Assembly (NCBI RefSeq): GCF_042685105.1 | Contig: NZ_JBHUMO010000039.1 | Location: 105,789-169,788, forward strand | Length of the DNA: 64,000 bases | Source: Enterococcus_G camelliae | GTDB taxonomy: Bacteria > Bacillota > Bacilli > Lactobacillales > Enterococcaceae | Direction of reading: 5' to 3' | Part shown: positions 43,501 to 51,621 of the stretch, one piece after another | Numbering within the stretch: position 1 is the stretch's first letter | Layout: every line of letters begins with the position of its first letter | Position numbers and translations under genes: made by a program | The notes under the pieces: generated by a model | What the model was told of the DNA's origin: nothing | Database searches by the model: none | Seen by the model: the letters and a program-made list of their open reading frames with translations, nothing else

Positions 43501-45055
43501 AGCTCAATTGATTTATGATCTTAAAACAATCAATCCTTATGCACGAATCAATGTGAAATTAGTGTCTAGTACAGGTGTTGGGACGATTGCGACAGGGGTT
43601 GTGAAAGCTGGAGCAGATGTTGTGGTGATTTCTGGTTATGATGGTGGTACGGGTGCGTCTCCAAGAAATTCCGTCCGAGATGCGGGTCTTCCTTGGGAAA
43701 TGGGGGTTGCGGAAGCCCATCAAACCTTAAGCATGAATCATTTGCGTCAACGCATGGTCTTAGAAACAGATGGAAAGTTAATGACGGGCCGAGATATTGC
43801 GGTTGCGACGCTTTTGGGAGCAGAGGAGTATAGCTTTGCTTCATTGGTACTGGTTTCGGTCGGTTGTGTCATGATGCGGGTGTGCAGTTTAAATACCTGC
43901 CCAGTGGGGGTAGCCACTCAAAACCCTGCGTTGAGAAAATTCTTTGCAGGTAAGCCAGAGCATGTCATTCATGCCATGATGTTTTTGGCAGAAGATTTGC
44001 GAGAAGTAATGGCGGAATTAGGTTTTCGCACTATCGATGAAATGGTTGGACATGCGGAAGTCTTGCAACCACGTTTTGTTCCTAAAGGTAAAGCCAAATC
44101 ATTGGATTTCTCAAGAATCATTGGCACAGAAATCGGTATTGAACGAAAAGTAGAGGACCCATTTGCTGAGAAACGACCATGGAAAGAGTTAGACTTTTAT
44201 AGCCAAGGGGCAATTGAATCGAAACAACCGATTTTTGTTTCTCATGCGATTAATAATGTTCAACGTTCAGTTGGCGCACGTATGGCTGGTTGGATCGCTG
44301 AACGCTTTGGAAATTACGAGTTACATCCTGGGTTATTAAATTACACCTATACAGGTATTGCCGGTCAAAGTTTTGGGGCATTTATCACACAGGGAATGCA
44401 GTTAAAATTGATTGGAGAGGCAAATGATTATGTGGCCAAAGGATTGAGTGGCGGTCGCTTGATTATTGTTCCTCCAGAAGATGCCGGTTATGATGTTGAT
44501 CATTCTCCAATTGTTGGGAATGTTGCTTGCTTTGGCGCAAATCGTGGGGAAGCGTTCTTTAGAGGAATTGCTGGGGAACGATTCTGTGTGCGAAACAGCG
44601 GTGCTCAAGTTGTTGTGGAAGGTGTTGGCGATCATGGTTGTGAATATATGACTGGTGGTGTCGCCGTGATTCTTGGCAAAACTGGTCGGAATTTTGGGGC
44701 AGGTATGTCGGGCGGCGTGGCTTACGTTTACGATCCAACGCATACATTCCCAGAAAAATGCAATCTAGAAATGGTTGATTTATTTGAATTGAATGAAGCT
44801 GGCGACGATCAGTTGTTAAAAGAGCTGATTGAAAAACATTTGGCCTATACAAAATCAACAAAGGCTGCCTATATTTTGCATCATTGGGAGACAGAACAAC
44901 ACCATTTTGTCAAAGTTTATCCGACAGAGTACCATCATATGATTGAAACAACTGCTCGTTTCAGAGAAGCTGGATACAATGAAACAGAGGCAGTCGAATT
45001 GGCATTTGAGTCAGTCGTAGGTGCGCAACTGTCAATACCAAGTAGAAAGGAATGA
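40556..45055 (+). CDS. gltB: Glutamate synthase large subunit GltB
   Basis: 1499 residues. It makes glutamate from 2-oxoglutarate and glutamine-derived ammonia. A short propeptide precedes the glutaminase cysteine in FEKDACGMGF (about 19-28). The class II amidotransferase domain runs to about 430, a central domain follows, then the FMN/synthase domain with GEGGEHRNRF, the 3Fe-4S cluster cysteines in VGCVMMRVCSLNTCPVGVATQ (written here as a motif region, Cys spaced 5 each), and the GXGXG domain to the end. The ATG at 40556 is 9 bases after AGAGGG; a GTG at 40547 is worse placed. A Fur-like palindrome lies 175 bases upstream. The partner gltD follows. Confidence 0.96.
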   Translation: MNETMMNGKQQQTMYDPSFEKDACGMGFIANRHGESSHRLVDYALTMLERMNHRGGTGAEPDTGDGAGILMAIPDSFFQKKAKEEGILLPEKGDYAIAMLFLPKEEEFKHELQRALTTDIQHAGFRVVWTRDVPYAFSNCGPGAQKVMPSFVQLFIEKPLDVAAGRDFEDQLFRLRRKIEKEYHANELTICSLSSKTVVYKGMLHAYQVRLFYKDLQDPTIATSIALIHSRFSTNTFPSWNRAQPFRFLAHNGEINTLRGAENWMHSHQIEMYDEENSDSAKLENCMEYLYRNGRDIPQALMMMVPEAWGEEANLSPELTAFNEYNASFMAPWDGPAALCFTDGEMVGAALDRNGLRPSRYSITKDGLVVVASESGVVDLEPSSVIEKGVLGPANVFLVDTTTGKVLHNEEIKAHYAKKHPYKKWVKNQLLSLDMLAAHSEKELSLSESELLKLWKLNGYTDEIIRTLIIPMAKKGEEPVISMGFDAPLAVLSEKPQSLFTYFKQQFAQVTNPPIDAIREKLVIGTELFLGRDSDIRQDIPENCRKLKVPSPVLSTEDFLKIKQMKRKYQQSATQSILYEYQEDRRNSLRQAMETLCREAEAKIDQGATVIILTDRNRQEGKMAIPILLAVSGLHNYLVSQGKGSLVSIVADTAEACEVHHFAMLIGYGAGAIHPYGAYETLNYYHLSDKIESYRKACEKGIVKIMSRMGISTVAGYQGAQLFEAVGISKAVIDEFFTGTSSRIGGLSLEQIEEEYLKRYESAYGEKANDYLPSGGSFQFKEDGEHHLYNPRTIYNFQRAVRTGDYQLYKEYANQMNHEALESPTTLRAMWEFKRNRQPIKIDEVEPAERIVKRFKVGAMSYGSLSEEAHKCIAEAMNRIGAKSNSGEGGEHRNRFKPEASGVHYNSKIKQVASGRFGVNAEYLMSAEEIQIKMAQGAKPGEGGQLPGNKVFPWVAEIRGSTPGVRLISPPPHHDIYSIEDLAQLIYDLKTINPYARINVKLVSSTGVGTIATGVVKAGADVVVISGYDGGTGASPRNSVRDAGLPWEMGVAEAHQTLSMNHLRQRMVLETDGKLMTGRDIAVATLLGAEEYSFASLVLVSVGCVMMRVCSLNTCPVGVATQNPALRKFFAGKPEHVIHAMMFLAEDLREVMAELGFRTIDEMVGHAEVLQPRFVPKGKAKSLDFSRIIGTEIGIERKVEDPFAEKRPWKELDFYSQGAIESKQPIFVSHAINNVQRSVGARMAGWIAERFGNYELHPGLLNYTYTGIAGQSFGAFITQGMQLKLIGEANDYVAKGLSGGRLIIVPPEDAGYDVDHSPIVGNVACFGANRGEAFFRGIAGERFCVRNSGAQVVVEGVGDHGCEYMTGGVAVILGKTGRNFGAGMSGGVAYVYDPTHTFPEKCNLEMVDLFELNEAGDDQLLKELIEKHLAYTKSTKAAYILHHWETEQHHFVKVYPTEYHHMIETTARFREAGYNETEAVELAFESVVGAQLSIPSRKE

Positions 45056-45062
45056 GAAGTTG

Positions 45063-46505
45063 ATGGCAGATCCTTTTGGCTATTTAAAACACGCAAGAAA
45101 AGATAATCCTTATCGACCAATTGCTGAACGTATCAAAGATTGGCATGAACTTCAAGTGCCTTTAGGGGTAGAGGAAAGGCAAGAACAAGCCTCTCGTTGT
45201 ATGAATTGTGGCATTCCTTTTTGTCATACAGGGGTATTCTTTGGAGGAAAACGGGCAGTCTCTGGTTGTCCAAATGATAATCTAATCCCTGAGTGGAATG
45301 ATTTGGTTTATCAAGGAAGATTTAAAGATGCTTTTGAACGGTTAGCAAGAACCAATCCATTACCTGAAATGACGGGCCGGGTTTGTCCTGCTCCTTGTGA
45401 GAAGAGTTGTACAGAGGCACTGAATGGTTCTGGCGTATCTATTCACGATAATGAACGATTTATCATTGATACCGCTTTTGAAAATGGTTGGGTGAAAGAA
45501 TCCGGATTACCGGGCTCAAAAACAGATTTTACGGTAGCGATTGTCGGAAGTGGACCGGCTGGATTGACGGCAGCTTGGCGATTGAATCAGCTGGGACATT
45601 CTGTGACAGTTTATGAACGGAGTGACCGATTTGGTGGCCTGTTGATGTATGGTATTCCCAATATGAAGCTTGACAAAGATGTTGTCCAACGTCGCATTGA
45701 CTTGATGCAGGAATTAGGTATCACGTTTATTGCCAACACTGAAATTGGGCGTGACATTTCTTCAGAAGAACTTCAGGAGAAATACGATCGCGTCATTTTG
45801 GCAACAGGTGCCAGTGTACCAAGAGATTTGAAGGTTCCAGGTCGAGAATTAAATGGCATCCGTTTTGCAGTTGATTACTTAACGGAAGCGACGAAAGACG
45901 TGTTAAAACATGGAAAAGATGCAACGAGTCGCAAACTTGAAGGAAAGCATGTGATTGTTATTGGGGGTGGAGATACAGGAAATGACTGTATCGGTTCCGC
46001 TATTCGTCAAGGTGCAGCTTCGGTTAGACAATTTGAAATCAATCCAGCTCGTCCTGAAGAGCGCGATACCACCAATCCCTGGCCAGAGTATCCAATGATT
46101 AAAACAGTAGGGTACGGTCAGGCCGAAGCGGAGGAATTGTTTGAGACAGAAACACTTTTTTATAATCAAATTCAAACAACTGCTTTTATTGGAGCAGAAA
46201 GAGGACAGTTAATTGGTGTGGAGACAGTTCGTGTGGGCGATGATCGTCAACCAATCGATGGGACACAGCAGGTTTTGAAAGCTGATGTGGTGTTATTAGC
46301 AATGGGCTTTGCAGGACCAGAAAAAAAATTGTTCGATGCTTTCGGCGTTGAGGAAATTTATGGAGATCATACCACAAATAACGAACGAGTGCTTGTTGCT
46401 GGCGATGCCAAACGGGGACAAAGTTTAGTCATTTGGGGAATCAAAGAAGGTCGCATGGTCGCAGAAAAGGTTGATGAATCTTTACGTGCATTGACCTATC
46501 AATAG
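45063..46505 (+). CDS. gltD: Glutamate synthase small subunit GltD
   Basis: 480 residues. The N-terminal domain carries cysteines for two 4Fe-4S clusters (CMNCGIPFC, GCPNDNLIPEW, CPAPCEKSCTEAL), followed by the FAD site VAIVGSGPAGLTAAWRL (about 146-162) and the NADPH site VIVIGGGDTGNDCIGSAI (about 297-314). It passes electrons from NADPH to GltB. The ATG at 45063 lies 7 bases after the gltB stop, and a terminator follows the gene. Confidence 0.96.
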   Translation: MADPFGYLKHARKDNPYRPIAERIKDWHELQVPLGVEERQEQASRCMNCGIPFCHTGVFFGGKRAVSGCPNDNLIPEWNDLVYQGRFKDAFERLARTNPLPEMTGRVCPAPCEKSCTEALNGSGVSIHDNERFIIDTAFENGWVKESGLPGSKTDFTVAIVGSGPAGLTAAWRLNQLGHSVTVYERSDRFGGLLMYGIPNMKLDKDVVQRRIDLMQELGITFIANTEIGRDISSEELQEKYDRVILATGASVPRDLKVPGRELNGIRFAVDYLTEATKDVLKHGKDATSRKLEGKHVIVIGGGDTGNDCIGSAIRQGAASVRQFEINPARPEERDTTNPWPEYPMIKTVGYGQAEAEELFETETLFYNQIQTTAFIGAERGQLIGVETVRVGDDRQPIDGTQQVLKADVVLLAMGFAGPEKKLFDAFGVEEIYGDHTTNNERVLVAGDAKRGQSLVIWGIKEGRMVAEKVDESLRALTYQ

Positions 46506-46549
46506 AAAAAAGTGAGCAAGGATGAACATCATCTTCGCTCACTTTTTTT
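46506..46549 (+). terminator. Terminator after gltD (bidirectional)
   Basis: Arms AAAAAAGTGAGC (46506-46517) and GCTCACTTTTTT (46537-46548), so a U run is made on either strand. Confidence 0.85.
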
Positions 46550-46556
46550 ATGAGAA

Positions 46557-46586
46557 GAAAAAAAGTGTTGGTATTGCTACCAACAC
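46557..46586 (-). terminator. Terminator after zwf (minus strand)
   Basis: Arms GTGTTGGTA (46565-46573) and TACCAACAC (46578-46586). On the minus strand the hairpin is followed by a seven-T run (complement of 46558-46564). Confidence 0.85.
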
Positions 46587-46596
46587 TACTCATTGA

Positions 46597-48123
46597 TTAG
46601 GCATCCCCTAATAATCCACGCTCACGGTACCAAGCATCGGGCGTCCAAATCCATTCAAATCCATCTTTTTCCAATAGAGCATCGGCTTCTTTTGGTCCCA
46701 TTGTCCCAGCAGCATAATTAGGAAACGTTGCAGTAGAATGATCCCAAGCTTGGCGGATGACATCAACAATGCGCCATGATTGGGCCACTTCATCCCAATG
46801 GGTGAAATTTGTTCCATCGCCGTTTAAGGCATCTAACAATAACTTTTCATAGGCTTCAGGTGTATTTTCCAAGATTTCTGAACTATTACGATAGTCCAAT
46901 TTCACTGGGTGCATATCAAAACCAGCACCGACTTCTTTGCCATTTAATGAAAGAGAGAAGCCTTCAGTGGGTTGAATGTAAATGGTTAACACGTTCGGAG
47001 CGAGAGTTTTCTGTTCACAAGGTTCGTTGATTGATGTTTTGAAAACATTGACTGGTACTTGTTTGAAAACAATGTTGATGCGTGTACCTTTTTCTGTCAA
47101 TCGCTTCCCAGTTCGAATATAGAAAGGAACTCCTGACCAGCGGAAATTATCAATGTAGAATTTACCAGCAACAAAGGTCTCTGTTTGTGAATCAGCATCA
47201 ACATTTTCTTCTTCACGATAGCCAACAAAGGTTTGATCGTTTCTTTTTCCGGGCGCATATTGGCCACGGACGAAGTGTTCATCCACTTCAGCCTCGCTAT
47301 AAATGCGAATGGCTTCTAACGCTTTTATTTTCTCCTGCCGAATCCCTTTTTCACTAAATGCAATTGGTGGTTCCATCGCTAATAAGGAAAGAACTTGTAA
47401 AATATGATTTTGGACCATATCTTTGAGGGCACCGCTTTTATCGTAATAACCCCCCCGTTCCTCAACACCTAGGTCTTCTGCAATATTGATTTGAACATTA
47501 GCAATGTAGCGGTTATTCCATTGTGATTCAAAGATATTGTTTGCAAAGCGGATAGCAGAAATATTTTGAATCATTTCTTTACCAAGATAATGATCAATTC
47601 GATAGATTTCACTTTCAGAGAAGACTTCCGAAATTTCACCATTTAGTTTTTCAGCAGAAGCATAATCTGTTCCAAAAGGTTTTTCAATAATAACCCGATG
47701 ATACCCATCTGTGGCAAGCATGCCTTGTGATTCAAGATGGTGCACAATGGTACCAAAGAAATTTGGTGACATGGCAAGGTAAAAAAGGCGATTGCCTTCT
47801 AGGTGATAGTGTTCATCAAGTTGGTCTGCCAAGCTACGTAATGCCGCATAATGTTCGGTATCATTGACATTATGTGATTGGTAATAAAAATGAGAAGAGA
47901 ATGCATCGGCTTGCTCAGGGGTTTCAGCTAGACTTGCAATGGTTTTCTTGACGATTTCTCGATAGACTTCATTTGTCCATGGTCTGCGAGCAGTGCCAAT
48001 AACTGCAAAAGATTCTTTTAATTGTCCTTTTAAATAAAGTCGAAATAAAGAAGGATAAAGCTTGCGTTGTGCCAAATCACCGGTACCACCAAAAATTGTT
48101 AATAAGACCTTTTTATTTTCCAT
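46597..48123 (-). CDS. zwf: Glucose-6-phosphate 1-dehydrogenase
   Basis: 508 residues. First enzyme of the oxidative pentose phosphate pathway, giving NADPH. The N-terminal NADP site is LLTIFGGTGDLAQRKLYP (about 6-23), and the substrate/catalytic region IYRIDHYLGKEMIQN holds the conserved RIDHYLGKE. ATG at 48123 follows AAGGAAGTGG; the open frame reaches further upstream to 48153 but lacks a better site. It begins 13 bases after the DtxR-family gene, so both are probably one transcript ending at the hairpin at 46565. Confidence 0.96.
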   Translation of the reverse strand: MENKKVLLTIFGGTGDLAQRKLYPSLFRLYLKGQLKESFAVIGTARRPWTNEVYREIVKKTIASLAETPEQADAFSSHFYYQSHNVNDTEHYAALRSLADQLDEHYHLEGNRLFYLAMSPNFFGTIVHHLESQGMLATDGYHRVIIEKPFGTDYASAEKLNGEISEVFSESEIYRIDHYLGKEMIQNISAIRFANNIFESQWNNRYIANVQINIAEDLGVEERGGYYDKSGALKDMVQNHILQVLSLLAMEPPIAFSEKGIRQEKIKALEAIRIYSEAEVDEHFVRGQYAPGKRNDQTFVGYREEENVDADSQTETFVAGKFYIDNFRWSGVPFYIRTGKRLTEKGTRINIVFKQVPVNVFKTSINEPCEQKTLAPNVLTIYIQPTEGFSLSLNGKEVGAGFDMHPVKLDYRNSSEILENTPEAYEKLLLDALNGDGTNFTHWDEVAQSWRIVDVIRQAWDHSTATFPNYAAGTMGPKEADALLEKDGFEWIWTPDAWYRERGLLGDA

Positions 48124-48136
48124 TTTAACCACTTCC

Positions 48137-48784
48137 TTATAGTTGATCGACAAAAATTGTCGAGGCTGCTTTGTAACTAACAGCTAGTGTTTTTGTATCA
48201 TTCTTTATTGTAATGGGTCCTTCATAGTCTGCAATGTCTAAAATTGTATAAACTTCATGAATTCGTAGATCAAGCGAAACAAGGTAGTCGAGTAATTCTT
48301 TTTCATCAAGAACGCGAGCAATGCGAACTTTTGTCCCAATTGGATAGGAAGTAAGTGTCGAACGTTTGACTTCTTGAATGGGTTCATCTTCACTAGGAAT
48401 GACACCGCCGTGAGGACAATAAGCCGGATGATTTAAATAGTCTTCGAGACGGGTGGCTAATTTTTTTGATGTAACATGTTCCAGTACTTCAGCATCATCA
48501 TGGACTTCATTCCAAGTATAATTTAGGTGTTCGACAAGGAAAACTTCCCATAAACGATGGCGGCGAATCAGCGCACTTGCACTCGTCAGTCCAGCTAAAG
48601 TTAGTTGCACGCCTTGGTAAGGGGTATGTTCAACTAATCCTTCTTTTACAAGTTTCGTTATCATTTCACTGACCGAAGCAGCAGAAATAGTTAAGCCAGA
48701 GACGATTTGTTTGTTTGAAATTTTGGCTTGGTCGCCGCCAAGTTCAAGAATCAATTTTAAGTAATCTTCACGATTTGGTGTCAT
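48137..48784 (-). CDS. DtxR/MntR-family metal-dependent repressor
   Basis: 215 residues. N-terminal winged helix (TPNREDYLKLILELGGDQAKISNKQIV and the recognition helix SAASVSEMITKLVKEGLV), metal-binding and dimer domain (HRLWEVFLVEHLNYTWNEVHDDAEVLEHVTS, PAYCPHGGVIP, with the cysteine at the DtxR-type position), and a C-terminal SH3-like FeoA domain from about 140. The three-domain length points to the EfaR/ScaR/SloR branch that senses Mn2+ or Fe2+. ATG at 48784 is preferred because AAGGG lies 9 bases before it. The downstream zwf could be in its operon. Confidence 0.9.
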   Translation of the reverse strand: MTPNREDYLKLILELGGDQAKISNKQIVSGLTISAASVSEMITKLVKEGLVEHTPYQGVQLTLAGLTSASALIRRHRLWEVFLVEHLNYTWNEVHDDAEVLEHVTSKKLATRLEDYLNHPAYCPHGGVIPSEDEPIQEVKRSTLTSYPIGTKVRIARVLDEKELLDYLVSLDLRIHEVYTILDIADYEGPITIKNDTKTLAVSYKAASTIFVDQL

Positions 48785-48854
48785 GTTATTCATCCCTTCT
48801 TTATGTACTAAATTCTATCAAAAAAAATGAAATATTACTATGTAAAGAGTATGG

Positions 48855-48891
48855 AAAAAAGCAAAAACGTTTCAATCGTTTTTGCTTTTTT
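48855..48891 (-). terminator. Terminator between the M29 peptidase gene and the DtxR-family gene
   Basis: Arms AAAAAAGCAAAAACG (48855-48869) and CGTTTTTGCTTTTTT (48877-48891). On the minus strand it ends the peptidase transcript and separates it from the regulator gene. Confidence 0.85.
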
Positions 48892-48912
48892 TCACCCACG
48901 AAAGGAGTTTGG

Positions 48913-50148
48913 TTAAGCCCATTCCCCATTACGGAAAATAGGAACCCGGGAACCGTCTTTACGAATGCCATCAATATTCATTTTATTTGATCCAACCATG
49001 AAATCTACATGGGTTTGGCTATGATTTAGGCCTGCTTGGGATAATTGTTCTTCGGTCATTTCTGTCCCATTTTTGACACTGAATGCATAAGCGGAACCAA
49101 GTGCAAGGTGATTGGAGGCATTTTCGTCAAAGAGGGTGTTAAAAAAGGTAATTCCTGATTGAGAAATAGGTGATTGATTTGGCACAAGTGCAACTTCGCC
49201 CAAATGTTTGGCTCCTTCATCAATTGCTAATAAGGTTGCTAAGGTTTCTTGACCTTGTTCGGCTGAAAAGTCAACGACTTTGCCATTTTTAAAAGTAAAG
49301 TGCATACCAGAAAGGATGGACCCACCATAACTTAGGGGTTTCGTACTTGAAATGTAACCATCTACTCGATTGACATCTGGAGCTGTAAATACTTCTTCAG
49401 TAGGCATATTGGCCATAAATTCTTCTCCACGGCTGTTAAAACTACCGGCTCCCTCCCAAACATGATTTGCTGGCAAGCCGATGATTAAATCCGTACCAGG
49501 GGCTGTATAGTGGAGGGCATCAAATTGTTCAGCATTCAGTTCATTTGCTTTTTCTCTTAATAACTGGTCATGTGTTTGCCAAGCTTTGATTGGATCCGCT
49601 TCGTAGATCCGCGTTGTTTGGAAAATTTGGTGCCACAACGCTTCTTGAGCAGCTTCCGGTGACTGATTAGGAAATACTTTTTGTGCCCATTCTTTGCCAG
49701 CAGCAGCTACAACGGTCCAGCTGATTTTATTTGCTTGACTTGCTTGACGTAAATTACGTAAGGCTTTTCCGGTAGCTGCTTGATAACTTGCTACACGTTC
49801 GTTTGGTACGTTGGCAAGTGAGCTTGGATCAGAGGAGACGACACTAATGCGGCTTGCTCCTTTGGCTATCCAATCCTCTGCCTGATCTACTTTGTATTGT
49901 GGTACTTGTGCAATACGGTCTTGGTCTGCATGAGCCAAAAATAGGCGTTGAGTAGTATCGTCTGTCCATTGAACAATGACTTCAGCTGCACCTAAATCGT
50001 ACGCTTTTTCTGTGATTAATCGTGCAAGTGGTGCTTGGTCAACACTGATTGACAAGACGATGGTATGTCCTTTTTGAACATTGACCCCAACCTCCACGAT
50101 AAGCTGTGCATACTTTTCTAAATTTTGATAAAAATTTGTTTTGGTCAT
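48913..50148 (-). CDS. Aminopeptidase, M29 family (AmpS/PepS-like)
   Basis: 411 residues, cytoplasmic metallopeptidase. The start TKTNFYQNLEKYAQLIVEVGVNVQKGHTIVLSI and the C-terminal metal-binding region with FTFKNGKVVDFSAEQGQETL, EVALVPNQSPISQSG, NTLFDENASNHLALGSAY and HVDFMVGS are characteristic. It trims N-terminal residues from peptides and supports amino-acid nutrition. Met at 50148 is chosen for family length; an ATG at 50178 gives an extra ten residues that contain the AGGAGG itself. Confidence 0.93.
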   Translation of the reverse strand: MTKTNFYQNLEKYAQLIVEVGVNVQKGHTIVLSISVDQAPLARLITEKAYDLGAAEVIVQWTDDTTQRLFLAHADQDRIAQVPQYKVDQAEDWIAKGASRISVVSSDPSSLANVPNERVASYQAATGKALRNLRQASQANKISWTVVAAAGKEWAQKVFPNQSPEAAQEALWHQIFQTTRIYEADPIKAWQTHDQLLREKANELNAEQFDALHYTAPGTDLIIGLPANHVWEGAGSFNSRGEEFMANMPTEEVFTAPDVNRVDGYISSTKPLSYGGSILSGMHFTFKNGKVVDFSAEQGQETLATLLAIDEGAKHLGEVALVPNQSPISQSGITFFNTLFDENASNHLALGSAYAFSVKNGTEMTEEQLSQAGLNHSQTHVDFMVGSNKMNIDGIRKDGSRVPIFRNGEWA

Positions 50149-50237
50149 TTCTTTGTTTATTCCTCCTAAAAAAATCATTCGTAATCCCTAATATAATAAC
50201 ATTCTTAATCTTTGAAAACAAATAGAAGGGCGAGGAT

Positions 50238-50342
50238 ATGCAAGAAAATGTTAAAGAATCAAACGAAAATGGTCAATTGAGTAAGCGATATTTTGAAATC
50301 CTATCTTTGCGTGTTAAAATAAGAATAGTCATTGTAAGCTAG
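50238..50342 (+). CDS. Possible 34-residue peptide
   Basis: A short frame starting MQENVKESNENGQLSKRYF with CGAGGAT just before the ATG, ending TAG at 50340-50342. The peptide is hydrophilic then basic/hydrophobic at its end (KIRIVIVS). It overlaps the promoter of the TetR-family gene (50293-50320). I recognise no family. It may be a leader peptide or chance. Confidence 0.25.
   Translation: MQENVKESNENGQLSKRYFEILSLRVKIRIVIVS
50293..50320 (+). promoter_or_regulatory. Promoter of the TetR-family gene
   Basis: -35 TTGAAA (50293-50298), 16-base spacer, -10 TAAAAT (50315-50320). The gene starts 50 bases downstream. Confidence 0.7.
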
Positions 50343-50369
50343 ATTTTTTATTTATAAGGAGATGGAGAT

Positions 50370-50954
50370 ATGGCTAGAAAAAAAACGATTACTCGTGATC
50401 AGATTTTAACGGCTGCATATGAGGTAGTTGCGAACAATGGTTTCTCCAAATTTACTGCACGAAATATTGCAACTCAAATGAAATGTTCCACTCAACCGAT
50501 TTACTTAGAGTTTGCCAATATGGATGATTTAAAGCAGGAAGTAGTAAAAGCAATCTTTACCCATTTGTCTGAAGATATCTTCACTCGTGAAGTAACAGGA
50601 AATCGATTAATTGATTTTGGGTTAAACTACATAGATTTTGCTACGAAAGAGAAAAAGTTGTACCGTGCGTTATATTTAGAAGACTCCGGTAATGGGTCAA
50701 TGATGCAAGAGACTTCCTTTCACTGGTTTAAAAAGCTAGCAATTGATCAATCTGAGTATGCGAATTTATCGGAAAGTGAAATTAAATCAATTTATATTGG
50801 CTTTTGGATTATGGCTACTGGAATGGCATCGTTGATGTCCGCTGGAATTTTGGAATTTGTGCAAGAAGATGTAATCAAAGCATTACAAGAAACCTTGACA
50901 ATTGTTATTGATCGAAAAGAAACGATTGACATTAAATTAGCTGCTTCAAAATAA
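50370..50954 (+). CDS. TetR/AcrR-family transcriptional regulator
   Basis: 194 residues. The helix-turn-helix is at the N-terminus: ITRDQILTAAYEVVANNGFSKFTARNIATQMKCSTQPIYLEFANMDDLKQEVV (about 7-59), followed by a helical ligand/dimer domain. The ligand and targets are unknown. No transporter or enzyme gene is adjacent on the same strand that would suggest them; the neighbours are an M29 peptidase (divergent) and a flavodoxin (convergent). AAGGAGATGGAGAT precedes the ATG. Confidence 0.88.
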   Translation: MARKKTITRDQILTAAYEVVANNGFSKFTARNIATQMKCSTQPIYLEFANMDDLKQEVVKAIFTHLSEDIFTREVTGNRLIDFGLNYIDFATKEKKLYRALYLEDSGNGSMMQETSFHWFKKLAIDQSEYANLSESEIKSIYIGFWIMATGMASLMSAGILEFVQEDVIKALQETLTIVIDRKETIDIKLAASK

Positions 50955-50966
50955 AAAATGATTATG

Positions 50967-51031
50967 AAAAAAAGCAACTCTGCTTGATTCCTTGACGTAC
51001 CAACAATGGAATCTTTACAGAGTTGTTTTTT
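50967..51031. terminator. Bidirectional terminator between the TetR-family and flavodoxin genes
   Basis: Arms CAACTCTG (50975-50982) and CAGAGTTG (51018-51025), flanked by an A run (50967-50973) and a T run (51026-51032), so either strand gives a U tail. The two genes converge here. Confidence 0.75.
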
Positions 51032-51477
51032 TAATTTGTCGCAGCTGCTGCTAATTGTTTTGCGAATTCTTCAAGATGTTGAATATCCTCTTCTTCTGCA
51101 GCTAAGTCGACTTTCACACTGTCAGCGCCCTTGCTTGCCCCAACTTTGGTAAAGAGTGCTTCAAAATCATCGACGGATTTACAAAAATAATCATAAAACG
51201 TATCACCAGATCCACAAACACCAAATATTTTGCCTGTTAAATCAAGCTCAGCTAAATCATCATAAAAATCCATGATTTCATCTGGCAAATCGCCATCACC
51301 ATACGTATAAGAAGCGACGATACAAATGTCTGCATCTTCAAAGTCCTCTGCATCAACCTGTGTGCATTCGTTGATTTCAACATCGATTGCTAAATTCTCT
51401 AACGCTTCTGCAACGATGTCTGCTATTTCTTCTGTATTCCCTGTTAAACTTGCATAAACAATTTTTGCCACTGTCAT
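51031..51477 (-). CDS. Flavodoxin
   Basis: 148 residues. FMN phosphate loop ASLTGNTEEIADIVAEAL (about 9-26), then ADICIVASYTYGDGDLPDEIMDFYDDL and IFGVCGSGDTFYDYFCKSVDDF, the isoalloxazine-binding loops. A small acidic electron carrier; in Gram-positive cocci partners are not well known and may include Fe-S or isoprenoid enzymes. The start ATG lies after GGTGGGAAGAAA on the minus strand. Confidence 0.93.
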   Translation of the reverse strand: MTVAKIVYASLTGNTEEIADIVAEALENLAIDVEINECTQVDAEDFEDADICIVASYTYGDGDLPDEIMDFYDDLAELDLTGKIFGVCGSGDTFYDYFCKSVDDFEALFTKVGASKGADSVKVDLAAEEEDIQHLEEFAKQLAAAATN

Positions 51478-51560
51478 TTTCTTCCCACCATTGTTAAAAG
51501 AGTAATTACAAGTCGATTATAGCAAAGTTAGGCAGGAATGAAAACTCTGGAAAGGGGTGT

Positions 51561-51589
51561 TTGGAAAATAACTCACCCTATGGTAAAAT
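51561..51589 (+). promoter_or_regulatory. Promoter of map
   Basis: -35 TTGGAA (51561-51566), 17-base spacer, -10 TAAAAT (51584-51589) extended by TGG. The gene starts 33 bases on. Confidence 0.75.
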
Positions 51590-51621
51590 GAGTAGTATTT
51601 AAACAGAGGAGACGAGTTGAA

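Noticed and set aside
43016..43844. Long open frames on the strand opposite gltB and ftsZ
   Set aside because: They have no ribosome sites, odd composition, and run antisense to highly conserved coding sequence, so they are by-products of codon use.
50238..50342. 34-residue frame as a confident gene
   Set aside because: It overlaps the well-formed promoter of the TetR-family gene and shows no recognisable family, so it is listed only at low confidence.
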